This document shows positions 44,524 to 53,355 of a stretch of 64,000 bases of DNA, piece by piece (positions within the stretch are counted from its first letter, which is position 1; each line of letters begins with the position of its first letter). Both the position numbers and the translations under genes were made by a program. This DNA comes from an uncultured Clostridia bacterium (lineage in GTDB: Bacteria > Bacillota > Clostridia > Christensenellales > Borkfalkiaceae), in assembly GCA_934796775.1 (NCBI GenBank), contig CAKVPH010000004.1, positions 1 through 64,000 on the forward strand, given 5' to 3'. Below the pieces are notes generated by a model, which saw nothing but the letters and a program-made list of their open reading frames with translations, made no database searches and was not told the origin of the DNA.

Positions 44524-45438
44524 ATGAAATACATTAACTGGCTGAATATCTGGCTCAACAATTACATAAAACCAAGTGCAAAAGAACGCACTTATATCCG
44601 TTACGAGCAACTTATACGCACACACATTGCACCGAAAATCGGTGGTAACGACGTAAACGACCTCACGCCCATCGTTTTGCAGTCGTTTGTAACGGGACTT
44701 TTATCGAGCGGAAACGATAAAAACGGCAAGGGGTTATCCGCAAATACGGTAAATGCAATTATATCGGTATTGCAAAATTCATTACGCACGGCGCATTTGC
44801 TTGGATATGCCAAAGACTATACGGCAAATATGATTAAACGCCCGAAACTAAAAGAGCGCAAAATCGAGTGCTTTACGCTTGCCGAGCAAAAGAAAATAGA
44901 ATCGGCTGTATTTGATAGCAAAAAGACAAAAATGTTCGGTATCGTGCTATGTCTTTATACGGGCTTACGCATAGGCGAATTGATTGCTCTGCAATGGAAA
45001 GATATAGACCTACAAAAAGGCTTGCTGACCGTTTCTCGCTCCTGCCACGATACAAGTAGCGGAATTGTGTTTGACGAGCCGAAAACCGCCACTTCACGCC
45101 GAGTGATACCACTCCCGAAACAGCTTTTGCCGAAACTAAAAAGCATAAAGAAAAGCAGTAATTCGGACTTCGTGGTGTCTATGGGCGGCAACGCCGTTTC
45201 GGTGCGTTCCTACCAACGAAGTTTTGAATTGCTGCTTAAAAGGCAGAATATTGTTCACCGCGGTTTTCACTCGTTACGTCATACGTTTGCAACTCGCGCC
45301 TTAGAGTGTGGAATGGACGTAAAAACGCTATCCGAAATACTCGGTCACAAGAACCCGACAGTCACTCTGATCCGCTATGCTCATTCGCTTTTAGAGCATA
45401 AAGCCGCTATGATGAACCGCCTTGGAAAACTGCTGTAA
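44524..45438 (+). CDS. Tyrosine recombinase
   Basis: 304 residues. An N-terminal SAM-like core-binding domain (about 1-105) is followed by the catalytic domain with Arg149 (GLRIGEL), HSLRHTFATRALE (His and second Arg), LGHKN, and Tyr in LIRYAHS. All key residues are present. GGAG eight nt before the ATG at 44524 sets the start. It lies 2 bp before an 18-bp inverted repeat that flanks a promoter segment, so it may act as the invertase of that switch, or as the integrase of the island. Confidence 0.9.
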   Translation: MKYINWLNIWLNNYIKPSAKERTYIRYEQLIRTHIAPKIGGNDVNDLTPIVLQSFVTGLLSSGNDKNGKGLSANTVNAIISVLQNSLRTAHLLGYAKDYTANMIKRPKLKERKIECFTLAEQKKIESAVFDSKKTKMFGIVLCLYTGLRIGELIALQWKDIDLQKGLLTVSRSCHDTSSGIVFDEPKTATSRRVIPLPKQLLPKLKSIKKSSNSDFVVSMGGNAVSVRSYQRSFELLLKRQNIVHRGFHSLRHTFATRALECGMDVKTLSEILGHKNPTVTLIRYAHSLLEHKAAMMNRLGKLL

Positions 45439-45440
45439 TT

Positions 45441-45458
45441 TGTTCACCGAATATGCCA
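45441..45458 (+). repeat. Inverted repeat, left arm of the putative promoter switch
   Basis: TGTTCACCGAATATGCCA, exact reverse complement of 45608-45625. Confidence 0.9.
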
Positions 45459-45470
45459 ATCCATGTACAT

Positions 45471-45499
45471 ATTATATCTAAAAGGCGCACAAAAGTCAA
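45471..45499 (-). promoter_or_regulatory. Promoter inside the invertible segment, facing left
   Basis: Read leftward: TTGACT (45499-45494), 17-nt spacer, TATAAT (45476-45471). In this orientation it transcribes toward the 3' end of the recombinase gene in antisense. Inversion of 45441-45625 would place the -10 box at about 45590-45595 and the start site about 80 nt before mod. Confidence 0.75.
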
Positions 45500-45607
45500 T
45501 AAATGCCCATAGCCGACACGATTTTCCTTAGAATTATGATATTTATATGCCGTTTTAGCAATTTCCAATTGTTATTCTTTGCTGTTTTTTCAAATTTTTC
45601 CAGCGAA

Positions 45608-45625
45608 TGGCATATTCGGTGAACA
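45608..45625 (-). repeat. Inverted repeat, right arm of the putative promoter switch
   Basis: TGGCATATTCGGTGAACA; together with the left arm it encloses 149 bp. Confidence 0.9.
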
Positions 45626-45682
45626 TAAAGGGCTTTATCTTTGTTCATGGATAGTCAAAATTTATGAACGGAGAGAATTATC

Positions 45683-47329
45683 GTGTCTACTAACATTTCC
45701 AAAGAAAAACGTGAAAGACTTGTCCAAAAAATAAATGCAATAAAAACATACATATCTTCTGCCGCACAGGACGAAAACACGGCGCAGTTGCTTGCATATA
45801 TTGCCGATATTGAAAAAGATATTAAAGGCAAAAAATACGGTCTTGTGTTTGAAGAACACCGCGAAGGCATTGACGAGTTGCTTGAAAACAATTTGCCCAT
45901 TCTCACGGAAGATACCGACTTGTTTATAGATAACGGCGGACAAATGAATTTCCTTATCGAGGGCGACAATCTGGCAGGTCTTAAACTGCTTGAAAAAACA
46001 CATAAAGGCAGAATTGACCTTATTTACATAGATCCGCCTTACAATACTGGCAACAAAGATTTTGTTTACGACGATACGTTTGTTGACGGTAACGATACTT
46101 TCCGTCATAGTAAATGGCTTTCATTTATGGAAAAACGCCTTGCTTTTGCAAAAAATTTATTGTCCGAAAACGGCGTAATTTTTATAAGTATTGATTATAA
46201 CGAGGATTCGCAATTAACATTACTTATGAATGAAATTTTTGGAGAAGGTAATTATATTGCAAAAATCACAAGAGAATCGATTAAGGGCGGTAGTAAATCA
46301 AAGCATATACGAAACACTAACGATTATGTACTTGTTTATGCTAAAAATATTGATAAAGTTGAATTTTCAGGATATAAACAGGAAGCCCAAGAATTAACCT
46401 TAATGGACGAAAAAGGTCCCTACTTAAAAGGCAGAGAGTTAAATAAATGGGGTGCGGGCTCTCGCAGGGAAGACGCCCCATCAATGTTTTTTGCAATACA
46501 AGGACCAAACGGCGAAGATGTTTATCCTATAAGAAACGACGGAAGCGAAGGACGGTGGCGACTTGGACGACAAAAAATGTTTGAGCGTGTAAATTCGGGC
46601 GACGTTATATTTGAAAAACGTGATAATGGCACATATATTGTATATGAAAAAATTAGGGTTACAAAAGAAAAAATTAAACAATTCACAACATTATTTTTAG
46701 ATAATTATCTCAACGCAAAAGGTGGAGAAGCAATAAAAAAACTGTTTGGAACTATGATGTCTATTTTTGACTACGCTAAACCTATTGAGTTGGTTTATGA
46801 TTTGTTAGTTATGGGTGTTGTTAAAAATAATGCTATTGTTCTTGATTTTTTCGCAGGTAGCGGAACTACGGGACACGCTGTAATGAAGTATAATCAAGAT
46901 TTCAATCAAAATGTTGCCTATATATTAACGACGAATAATCAAAATAACATTTGTAAAGAAATTACTTATGAGCGCATAAAACGTGCGATATACCAAGAAA
47001 ATTACAAGGCAAGCCTTAAATACTTCAAAGTGGACTATTTGCCCATCTCAGATAAGTTATATTATGAGTATGCGGACGAACTGCTTTTGCATATCCGCGA
47101 ACTCGTGGAACTTGAAAACGGTATCAATTTTAACGGCAATGCAAAAATCGCAATCGTTCTGACAGAAAAAGAACTCGACGATTTTACTAAAAACATTCCT
47201 GAAACGTGTAAAGCAATTTACATTGGACACGACGTCTTGCCGACCGAAGAACAAGAAAAGATATTTGCAAAAAGAAAAATCAAAGTCAACGTTATCCCGG
47301 AATACTACTACCGCGATTTGGAGGGCTAA
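45683..47329 (+). CDS. mod: Type III restriction-modification methyltransferase (Mod)
   Basis: 548 residues. A beta-class N6-adenine methyltransferase: DPPYNTGN (Asp117-Tyr120) precedes the AdoMet motif FFAGSGTTGH near residue 388. The region between (about 190-380) is the target recognition part and is more AT-rich than the flanks. The GTG start at 45683 follows GGAGAG. It recognises a short asymmetric site and is required for both methylation and restriction. The stop is 3 nt before res. No consensus forward promoter lies directly upstream in the present orientation. Confidence 0.94.
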   Translation: MSTNISKEKRERLVQKINAIKTYISSAAQDENTAQLLAYIADIEKDIKGKKYGLVFEEHREGIDELLENNLPILTEDTDLFIDNGGQMNFLIEGDNLAGLKLLEKTHKGRIDLIYIDPPYNTGNKDFVYDDTFVDGNDTFRHSKWLSFMEKRLAFAKNLLSENGVIFISIDYNEDSQLTLLMNEIFGEGNYIAKITRESIKGGSKSKHIRNTNDYVLVYAKNIDKVEFSGYKQEAQELTLMDEKGPYLKGRELNKWGAGSRREDAPSMFFAIQGPNGEDVYPIRNDGSEGRWRLGRQKMFERVNSGDVIFEKRDNGTYIVYEKIRVTKEKIKQFTTLFLDNYLNAKGGEAIKKLFGTMMSIFDYAKPIELVYDLLVMGVVKNNAIVLDFFAGSGTTGHAVMKYNQDFNQNVAYILTTNNQNNICKEITYERIKRAIYQENYKASLKYFKVDYLPISDKLYYEYADELLLHIRELVELENGINFNGNAKIAIVLTEKELDDFTKNIPETCKAIYIGHDVLPTEEQEKIFAKRKIKVNVIPEYYYRDLEG

Positions 47330-47332
47330 AAG

Positions 47333-49525
47333 ATGAATTTAATGAATTTTCAGTTGAAAGCAATAAAAAGCCTGCTTGAATGTATGGAAGACGATTCCGT
47401 CCGCGAAATCGTTTTGAAAAGCCCTACCGGTAGCGGTAAAACCATAATCTTGACGCATTTTATGGACGAATATACCAAAGAACACGCAAAAACTGTGTTT
47501 GTATGGCTTACTCCCGGCAAAGGCGACCTTGAAACTCAAAGCAAGGATAAAATGGACAAGTATATCCACAACGCACAAACGAAACTACTTGCCGACGTTA
47601 TGACCTGCGGTTTTGAAGAAAACAACGCCTGTTTTATCAACTGGGAAAAACTTACGAAAAAAGGCAATAACGCATTAAAGGACAGCGAACGCACTAACTT
47701 TTTGGAATGGATAGAAAAGGCATTGAATACAGGTTTGTCTTTCAAAATTATTATCGACGAAAGCCATCAGAATTTTACCGATAAAGCCGACGCTATCGTG
47801 CAACTTTTCAAAACGGATAAAATCATTCGCTGTTCCGCTACGCCTACCGTGGATAAAAAGGCAAAACTTATTGAAATTGCCGAAGAAGATGTTATTGCGG
47901 AAGGGCTGATAAAGAAGGTGCTCGTTATCAACGAGAATTTTCCGCAAACAATCGAAACCGATAATCAGACGTGGTATTTGTTGGAGCGCGCATTAAATAA
48001 GCAACGTGAAATAAAATCAATATTTTTAACTAAAGGCATTGCCGTAAATCCGCTTATCGTCGTTCAACTGCCCAATAACAGTGACGCTTTATGCGACAGC
48101 GTGGAAGAGTACTTTGCAACCCAAGGCATCAATACCGAGAACGAAACGCTTGCGATATGGCTTTCTGGCAGACACGAAAATGTTGAAAATATATCAGACA
48201 ATGACGGCAAACAAATTGCCGTTGTGATGAAACAAGCCGTTGCCACCGGCTGGGATTGTCCTCGTGCGCAAATACTTGTAAAACTGCGCGAAAACATGGA
48301 CGAAACGTTTGAAATTCAGACGATAGGACGTATTCGCCGTATGCCCGAAGCAAAACATTACGACAACGACATTTTGGATTGTTGCTATCTTTATACGTTT
48401 GACCAAAAGTTCACGGCGGGAGTGAAACAGGCACTTAGTAAAGGAGCACTTGACGGCAAAGATATTTTTCTGAAAAACGAATACAAGTCGTTTACGCTTA
48501 CGAAAGAACAACGCACTATGATTACGGATTTAAGAGATCCGCGCAAAGCGTTATTCTCTATCGCAAGTTACTTCAAAGATACTTTCGGGCTTACAGGCAA
48601 CAAAAAGGAGAATAAAACAAGGCTCGAAACTGCGGGTTTTGTTTTCTCTGATTCGATAAATACATATACACAATCCGGTAGCGTTGCTACTCTTTCCGAT
48701 TTGGGTGAAAGCGACAATTTTAATACCATTACAGTAAAAGAAACGGTAAATACTCATAAACTCGGGCGTGTAAATCAACATTGTGTCGGACTTATTGCTC
48801 GTGAGATAGGAATAGAGCCTGCCATGACTCATACAATATTGCGTCGATTGTTTTGTGATAAAAGTGATTACTATAACAAATTTTTAGCACTTTCAACGAG
48901 AGAATTGTATGCGTTTATCATAAACAACGTCGATTTGTTACGCCGCAACTTCCGCGAGGCTATGGCGGTACAACTTTCGCAAGGTGTTATATCTCCCGAA
49001 ATGGTTTCCAAGAAAGAGTTTGTTTTGCCGCGTGCTTGCAAGTTTACCTACGACAGTGCAAGTAAGGTGCAAACGGAAAGCGTGAAAAGTGTATATCAAG
49101 GATATTTGATGTCCGCCGAACCTCGTTCGACTGCCGAGAAAAAATTTGAAAAGTTTTGCGAAAAATGCTCTGCCGTCAATTGGATTTATAAAAACGGCGA
49201 TAAAGGCGATGAATATTTGTCTATCGTTTATCTCGACAACGGCAATCGGCAAAAACTGTTTTACCCAGACTATATCGTGTCCGTGAACGACGAAACGTGG
49301 ATAATAGAAACCAAAGGCGGATTTGACAAAGCCGGCAACAGCGAAGATATTGATATTTTCTCGCCGAAAAAGTTTGAAGTGCTTAAAGCATATCTTGAAA
49401 AATACGGTCTGAAAGGCGGCTTTGTCCGTTTTGATAAAAACAGCGACGAACTCTGCATTTGCACGGATAACTACAGCAACGATATAACCTCCGACAGTTG
49501 GAAGTTGTTAGACGAGGTGCTTTAA
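47333..49525 (+). CDS. res: Type III restriction enzyme helicase-nuclease (Res)
   Basis: 730 residues, shorter than many Res proteins. A superfamily 2 helicase with SPTGSGKT near residue 30, DESH near 141, SATPT, and motif VI-like QTIGRIRR. The C-terminal endonuclease has PDYIVSVNDETWIIETKGG near residue 645. It works with Mod to cut DNA with two unmodified head-to-head sites. All catalytic motifs appear intact. Confidence 0.93.
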   Translation: MNLMNFQLKAIKSLLECMEDDSVREIVLKSPTGSGKTIILTHFMDEYTKEHAKTVFVWLTPGKGDLETQSKDKMDKYIHNAQTKLLADVMTCGFEENNACFINWEKLTKKGNNALKDSERTNFLEWIEKALNTGLSFKIIIDESHQNFTDKADAIVQLFKTDKIIRCSATPTVDKKAKLIEIAEEDVIAEGLIKKVLVINENFPQTIETDNQTWYLLERALNKQREIKSIFLTKGIAVNPLIVVQLPNNSDALCDSVEEYFATQGINTENETLAIWLSGRHENVENISDNDGKQIAVVMKQAVATGWDCPRAQILVKLRENMDETFEIQTIGRIRRMPEAKHYDNDILDCCYLYTFDQKFTAGVKQALSKGALDGKDIFLKNEYKSFTLTKEQRTMITDLRDPRKALFSIASYFKDTFGLTGNKKENKTRLETAGFVFSDSINTYTQSGSVATLSDLGESDNFNTITVKETVNTHKLGRVNQHCVGLIAREIGIEPAMTHTILRRLFCDKSDYYNKFLALSTRELYAFIINNVDLLRRNFREAMAVQLSQGVISPEMVSKKEFVLPRACKFTYDSASKVQTESVKSVYQGYLMSAEPRSTAEKKFEKFCEKCSAVNWIYKNGDKGDEYLSIVYLDNGNRQKLFYPDYIVSVNDETWIIETKGGFDKAGNSEDIDIFSPKKFEVLKAYLEKYGLKGGFVRFDKNSDELCICTDNYSNDITSDSWKLLDEVL

Positions 49526-49526
49526 T

Positions 49527-49646
49527 ATGGCAAAGAAAAAAGAAGTAAATTTTAAAGTCGCTGCCATTGGCGAGCCGGATATTTCTACTCTTACCGATAG
49601 TGAACGCCACACGTTTTTTGAAACGTTATTTTGGCAATATTATTAA
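49527..49646 (+). CDS. 39-residue protein after res, possibly truncated
   Basis: Starts 2 nt after the res stop with GAGGTG in place. Sequence starts MAKKKEVNFKVAAIGEPDIS. After the stop, another frame continues with a charged stretch (IIKVKQEEENSKSNKKC), so this may be a frame-shifted or internally deleted remnant of a larger accessory protein. Function not recognised. Confidence 0.5.
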   Translation: MAKKKEVNFKVAAIGEPDISTLTDSERHTFFETLFWQYY

Positions 49647-49697
49647 AGTAAAACAGGAAGAAGAAAATTCAAAATCTAATAAAAAATGTTGATAAAC

Positions 49698-49726
49698 TTG
49701 AAAAATATGACTGTTTATGCTATAAT
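49698..49726 (+). promoter_or_regulatory. Sigma-A promoter of the nuclease-like gene
   Basis: TTGAAA (49698-49703), 17-nt spacer, TATAAT (49721-49726), 30 nt before the start. Confidence 0.7.
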
Positions 49727-49755
49727 GCCATTAACAATTGAACGGAGCTTATAAA

Positions 49756-50631
49756 ATGAGTATAAACAAACCATTATTTGATTCTATATATGATGAGTGC
49801 TGTAAAATTATCCAATTTTCACAAGACAAAATGTTGCAGCAAAAAAAGGACAAATTGGATTATAGTTATAGACAACTTTGCAAAACAGAAGACTGCGAAT
49901 TACAAGAATTTTACAGTATTGTCCATGAACTAAGAACCTATCATTTCTTGCGCTCAAATAATTTTGATATTTCTGCTCAAAATGACAAACTCATTGGGCC
50001 TGATTTTTTATGTAAAGAATTAGGTTATATCGAATGCATAAGTATTACTAAAGGTTCTAACGGAACAAAAGGAAGAATTTATTTAGACAATCAACTGTCA
50101 GAATGTACTAATCGATATATGTCCGCTCTTCCTCGCATAACAAGTGCTATTATTGACAAAAAGAATAAATATGAAACTTATTTATGTAAACAAGCAATCG
50201 AACCCAATATTCCCCGTTTAATAGCCATAAATACATCCATATTTTCAAATGAATTTCATAGTGATTTAATTTTTGATTTATTTCTAAAAGTACTTTATGG
50301 AATGGGTTGCCCTATAATAACAATTCAAAAAAATAAAATGTCATCTGTGAACAAAAAACTTATCGAACTGCACAAATTTGACGATAAAGGAAAAAAACAC
50401 GGAAATTTAGAACTTCAACTAAATTATTTTGCACAAGATGATTTCAAAAGTATATCCGCTATCATCGCTGAAAATAATTCAATTAAAGAAAAAATAGAAA
50501 AAAAATATTTTACTATCTTTCTTAATCCGATAGCAACTATACCTTTAGAAATTGAAACACAAAATTGTTTTCAATATTTTAAGAAAGTAAAGACCGAATG
50601 CCCCAATAATTATTACCAATTATTTAGTTAA
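49756..50631 (+). CDS. Putative nuclease-like protein of the defence island
   Basis: 291 residues and strongly AT-rich. The segment ELRTYHFLRSNNFD ... GPDFLCKELGYIECISITKG resembles a restriction-like fold with a Glu, an Asp in PDF and a Glu in IEC, where the usual Lys is replaced. No named family is recognised. The start at 49756 follows GGAG. It has its own promoter and terminator, so it is expressed independently of the phase-switched mod-res genes. The alternative is a non-catalytic DNA-binding relative. Confidence 0.5.
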   Translation: MSINKPLFDSIYDECCKIIQFSQDKMLQQKKDKLDYSYRQLCKTEDCELQEFYSIVHELRTYHFLRSNNFDISAQNDKLIGPDFLCKELGYIECISITKGSNGTKGRIYLDNQLSECTNRYMSALPRITSAIIDKKNKYETYLCKQAIEPNIPRLIAINTSIFSNEFHSDLIFDLFLKVLYGMGCPIITIQKNKMSSVNKKLIELHKFDDKGKKHGNLELQLNYFAQDDFKSISAIIAENNSIKEKIEKKYFTIFLNPIATIPLEIETQNCFQYFKKVKTECPNNYYQLFS

Positions 50632-50640
50632 TATAAAAAC

Positions 50641-50676
50641 AACCTCATTCTTAAGCTATTGACTCTTGAATAAGGT
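50641..50676 (+). terminator. Terminator at the right end of the island
   Basis: AACCT-ATTC/GAAT-AGGTT hairpin followed by a T-rich stretch. Confidence 0.5.
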
Positions 50677-50779
50677 TTGCTTTTAGTATTTTATTGCCAA
50701 AAACTATTTTAATCATACACAAAAAAACTTTTTGCGACATATTTTGCTTCTACCATACCGACAAAAGAATTTACCATTT

Positions 50780-51976
50780 TTATGATTTTTCGGCGTTAAG
50801 CTGAGATTTTTCGGCTTCTTCGCGCTTTTTGCAGATATCCGCCCACTTGGGCATCTGCTCTAATACAGCGGAAAATTCTTTTAGTTCTTTGGGTACGTCT
50901 ATATTTTGAGGACACGTTCTTACACACGCCCCGCACGATATGCACGCCGTTGGAAGCTGACTTTTATCAAGTGCTTCCATCTGCATGGCGGCGGTCATTC
51001 CGCCCTCCTTACTGAACCTTATATCGTTGTACGCCGCAAGCAAAAGCGGAATATCCAAATGCTTAGGGCAGCCCATACAGCAATACCTGCACCCCGTGCA
51101 AGGAATTGAATTTTTTAATTTTTCGGCTATTTTATAGAGTAAATCGGTCTCTTTATCGTCAAGCGGAAGGCGTTCGTTAAAGGTCCTTAAATTGTCTTTT
51201 ACCTGCGCTATGTCAGACATTCCGCTAAGTATCATTTTTACTTCGGAAAATCTTTGCAGATACTTAAACGCCCACGACGCAACCGATTCGCCCTGATGCA
51301 GACTTTCAAGTTTTTCGTTAAAACTTTTGCCTAAATTAGCAAGTTTACCGCCGCGAACGGGTTCCATAACCCATACTGGAATGCCGTAATCGCACAAAAC
51401 GTCATACTTTTCGTTTGCCTGTTGAAGCGTCCAGTCAAGATAGTTAAGCTGAATCTGGCAAAACTCCATTGCGCCGTCGGTATAGTCCAAAAAATCGGCA
51501 AGCGTGCCGGGGCGCGCGTGCGAAGAAAACCCGAGATGTTTTATTCTGCCAAGCTCCTTTTGTTTAAGAAAATAATCGATTATTCCGTAGCGCGGATCTT
51601 TATAAACGCCTACGGAATTTTCATACACGTTGTGCAATAGATAAAAATCAAAATACTCCACGCCGCATTTTTCAAGCTGACGCTCGAATACTTCGGCAGG
51701 ATCATACGAAGCCCTTATCTGATGCCCCGGGAACTTGGTTGCAAGATAAAAACTATCCCTAGGGTAATTTTTTAAAATTTTACCTATTACAATTTCGGAT
51801 TCGCCGCCGTGGTACGGAAACGCGGTATCAAAATAATTAACTCCGCTTTGTATTGCCAAATCTACCATTTCGGCAGTTTTTTGCTCATCTATCCTGCCCG
51901 TTTCGTCCGTAGGCAGGCGCATCGTGCCAAAGCCTAACCCCGAAAGCTTTGTATCTTTAAAAGTGTTATAATACAT
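50780..51976 (-). CDS. Aldo/keto reductase with C-terminal 2[4Fe-4S] domain
   Basis: 398 residues. The TIM-barrel AKR domain (about 1-290) has VNYFDTAFPYHGGESE (catalytic Asp and Tyr), a catalytic Lys in ATKFPG and His in YLLHNVY. The C-terminus carries two iron-sulfur motifs, CTGCRYCCMGCP and CISCGACVRTCP, typical of clostridial AKR-ferredoxin fusions. It probably couples ferredoxin and NAD(P)H to reduction of a carbonyl or sugar. Substrate unknown. Confidence 0.9.
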   Translation of the reverse strand: MYYNTFKDTKLSGLGFGTMRLPTDETGRIDEQKTAEMVDLAIQSGVNYFDTAFPYHGGESEIVIGKILKNYPRDSFYLATKFPGHQIRASYDPAEVFERQLEKCGVEYFDFYLLHNVYENSVGVYKDPRYGIIDYFLKQKELGRIKHLGFSSHARPGTLADFLDYTDGAMEFCQIQLNYLDWTLQQANEKYDVLCDYGIPVWVMEPVRGGKLANLGKSFNEKLESLHQGESVASWAFKYLQRFSEVKMILSGMSDIAQVKDNLRTFNERLPLDDKETDLLYKIAEKLKNSIPCTGCRYCCMGCPKHLDIPLLLAAYNDIRFSKEGGMTAAMQMEALDKSQLPTACISCGACVRTCPQNIDVPKELKEFSAVLEQMPKWADICKKREEAEKSQLNAEKS

Positions 51977-52150
51977 ATTTTCCCTTGGTTTTTTAATAAA
52001 AATTTTTTTACAGCCTGCTGCAAATATAACCTGCTATAAACAGTTTTTTTTAGTTATTTGCGGCTTTTACGACTGAATGCAAGCTGCCTTTATTGCAATT
52101 ATAGCCGATTTTGCCGTAAAATAAAGTTAGCATAAACAACTATTATTTGT

Positions 52151-53158
52151 TTATTCGTTTTCAGAGTCGTCTATTTCGTAATAGCCGGCATATTTTTTTA
52201 AATAGCTGTGATTATTTACAAACTGCGTTGCGTCTTTATTGCCCGTTTCAAGCGTTGCTTTTATTACTTGAAGCACAGCTTCCTCCTGAACGAACACGCC
52301 GTTTTTACCCGAAAACACGGTCTGGCAGTTTTTCATTTCGCTAAGTATATTGCCGAGTTCTTCAGGCGAAAGCGACAATTTATCGAGTGCGTCGTAATAG
52401 TCCAAAAGCGCGTTAAAAAGCGAAACAGACTTTTTATCGTCCAAAAATTTACGGGTGAGCGCGTAACCGCCGACGCCCACAAACGCGCTGGCAACAAATA
52501 AATACTCGATTTTTAAAACAATCGCAAGCACGAGCAACAAAACGCAAACGGCATACGCCGCAGAAAAAAGTATAGGATAAATTTTAAGCCCGCGTTCTTT
52601 TTTCATAAACGGCGGAATAAGCTCTTTAAGCTTTTGCTCGAGCTTGCTCTTTTTTGCCTGATTTTCTTCTTTTTTATACTGTGCTATTTCTTCGTCACTG
52701 CACTTTGAAAGTTGAAAAAAGTCCTTGTATAAGCGCGTTATCACGCTTTTTTCTTCGCTGTCGGCGCAGTCGATTGCCTTGTTTAAATACTCGATATGGC
52801 TGGTGTTTTTGTAGTCGGTCAAATCTTTTGTTTCGGCACGGACAAGCCCGAAATAAACGCGATAATCGGAATTTGTAAGTTTTAACGCGCTTTCAAGTTC
52901 TTCTTTAGCTTTATCGAACTGTTTTTTGCCAAAATAAAATTCGGCGCGGTCTAAAATTCTGTCAACTTCCAGATAGTCCGAACCCTTTGCAACCTTTTTT
53001 TCGGCTTTTTCTACAGTTTCGTGTATACTTTTATAGAGTTTTACCGCTTTTTCCGCATCGAACTGTTTACTGCAATTCGGGCAGAAGCCGCTACCCTTTT
53101 CATGCCTTAAATATAACTCGGCACCGCAATTAGGGCATTTTGCATTTTTTTCTTCCAT
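52151..53158 (-). CDS. Zinc-ribbon, tetratricopeptide-like membrane protein, unknown function
   Basis: 335 residues. An N-terminal zinc ribbon (CPNCGAELYLRHEKGSGFCP-NC) precedes a helical TPR-like region (about 70-150), two membrane segments near 200-245, and a charged C-terminus. No enzyme motif. It lies about 200 bp after ypeB on the same strand with a terminator between, so it is a separate unit. Confidence 0.65.
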   Translation of the reverse strand: MEEKNAKCPNCGAELYLRHEKGSGFCPNCSKQFDAEKAVKLYKSIHETVEKAEKKVAKGSDYLEVDRILDRAEFYFGKKQFDKAKEELESALKLTNSDYRVYFGLVRAETKDLTDYKNTSHIEYLNKAIDCADSEEKSVITRLYKDFFQLSKCSDEEIAQYKKEENQAKKSKLEQKLKELIPPFMKKERGLKIYPILFSAAYAVCVLLLVLAIVLKIEYLFVASAFVGVGGYALTRKFLDDKKSVSLFNALLDYYDALDKLSLSPEELGNILSEMKNCQTVFSGKNGVFVQEEAVLQVIKATLETGNKDATQFVNNHSYLKKYAGYYEIDDSENE

Positions 53159-53261
53159 AATTACTCCGTTTAACCGCCATACGCGGTCGGATAAATTTTT
53201 ATGTTTGTATTATACCATAACTCAGCCGTTTTTGCAACTGACGGCAAATAGTTTTTTAAAA

Positions 53262-53315
53262 GCAAAAAAGAGCAACGATTTAAAACTTTAAAAAGTCTTT
53301 TTCTCTTTGCTCTTT
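53262..53315 (-). terminator. Hairpin between ypeB and the zinc-ribbon gene
   Basis: AAAGAGCAA/TTGCTCTTT arms with A/T runs outside. Read leftward it ends the sleB-ypeB transcript. Confidence 0.6.
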
Positions 53316-53330
53316 ATTTTTTAAAATAGT

Positions 53331-53347
53331 CGATAATCAACCTATAG
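53331..53347 (-). repeat. Dispersed motif, variant copy
   Basis: CGATAATCAACCTATAG, directly after the ypeB stop. Confidence 0.65.
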
Positions 53348-53355
53348 AGGCACTT

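Noticed and set aside
45441..45625. Inverted repeats read as a transcription terminator of the recombinase gene
   Set aside because: The arms are 149 bp apart with no T run, far outside terminator geometry, and they bracket a promoter.
44234..50780. Direct repeats marking the ends of the defence island
   Set aside because: I looked on both sides and found no convincing matching pair; the island limits remain undefined.
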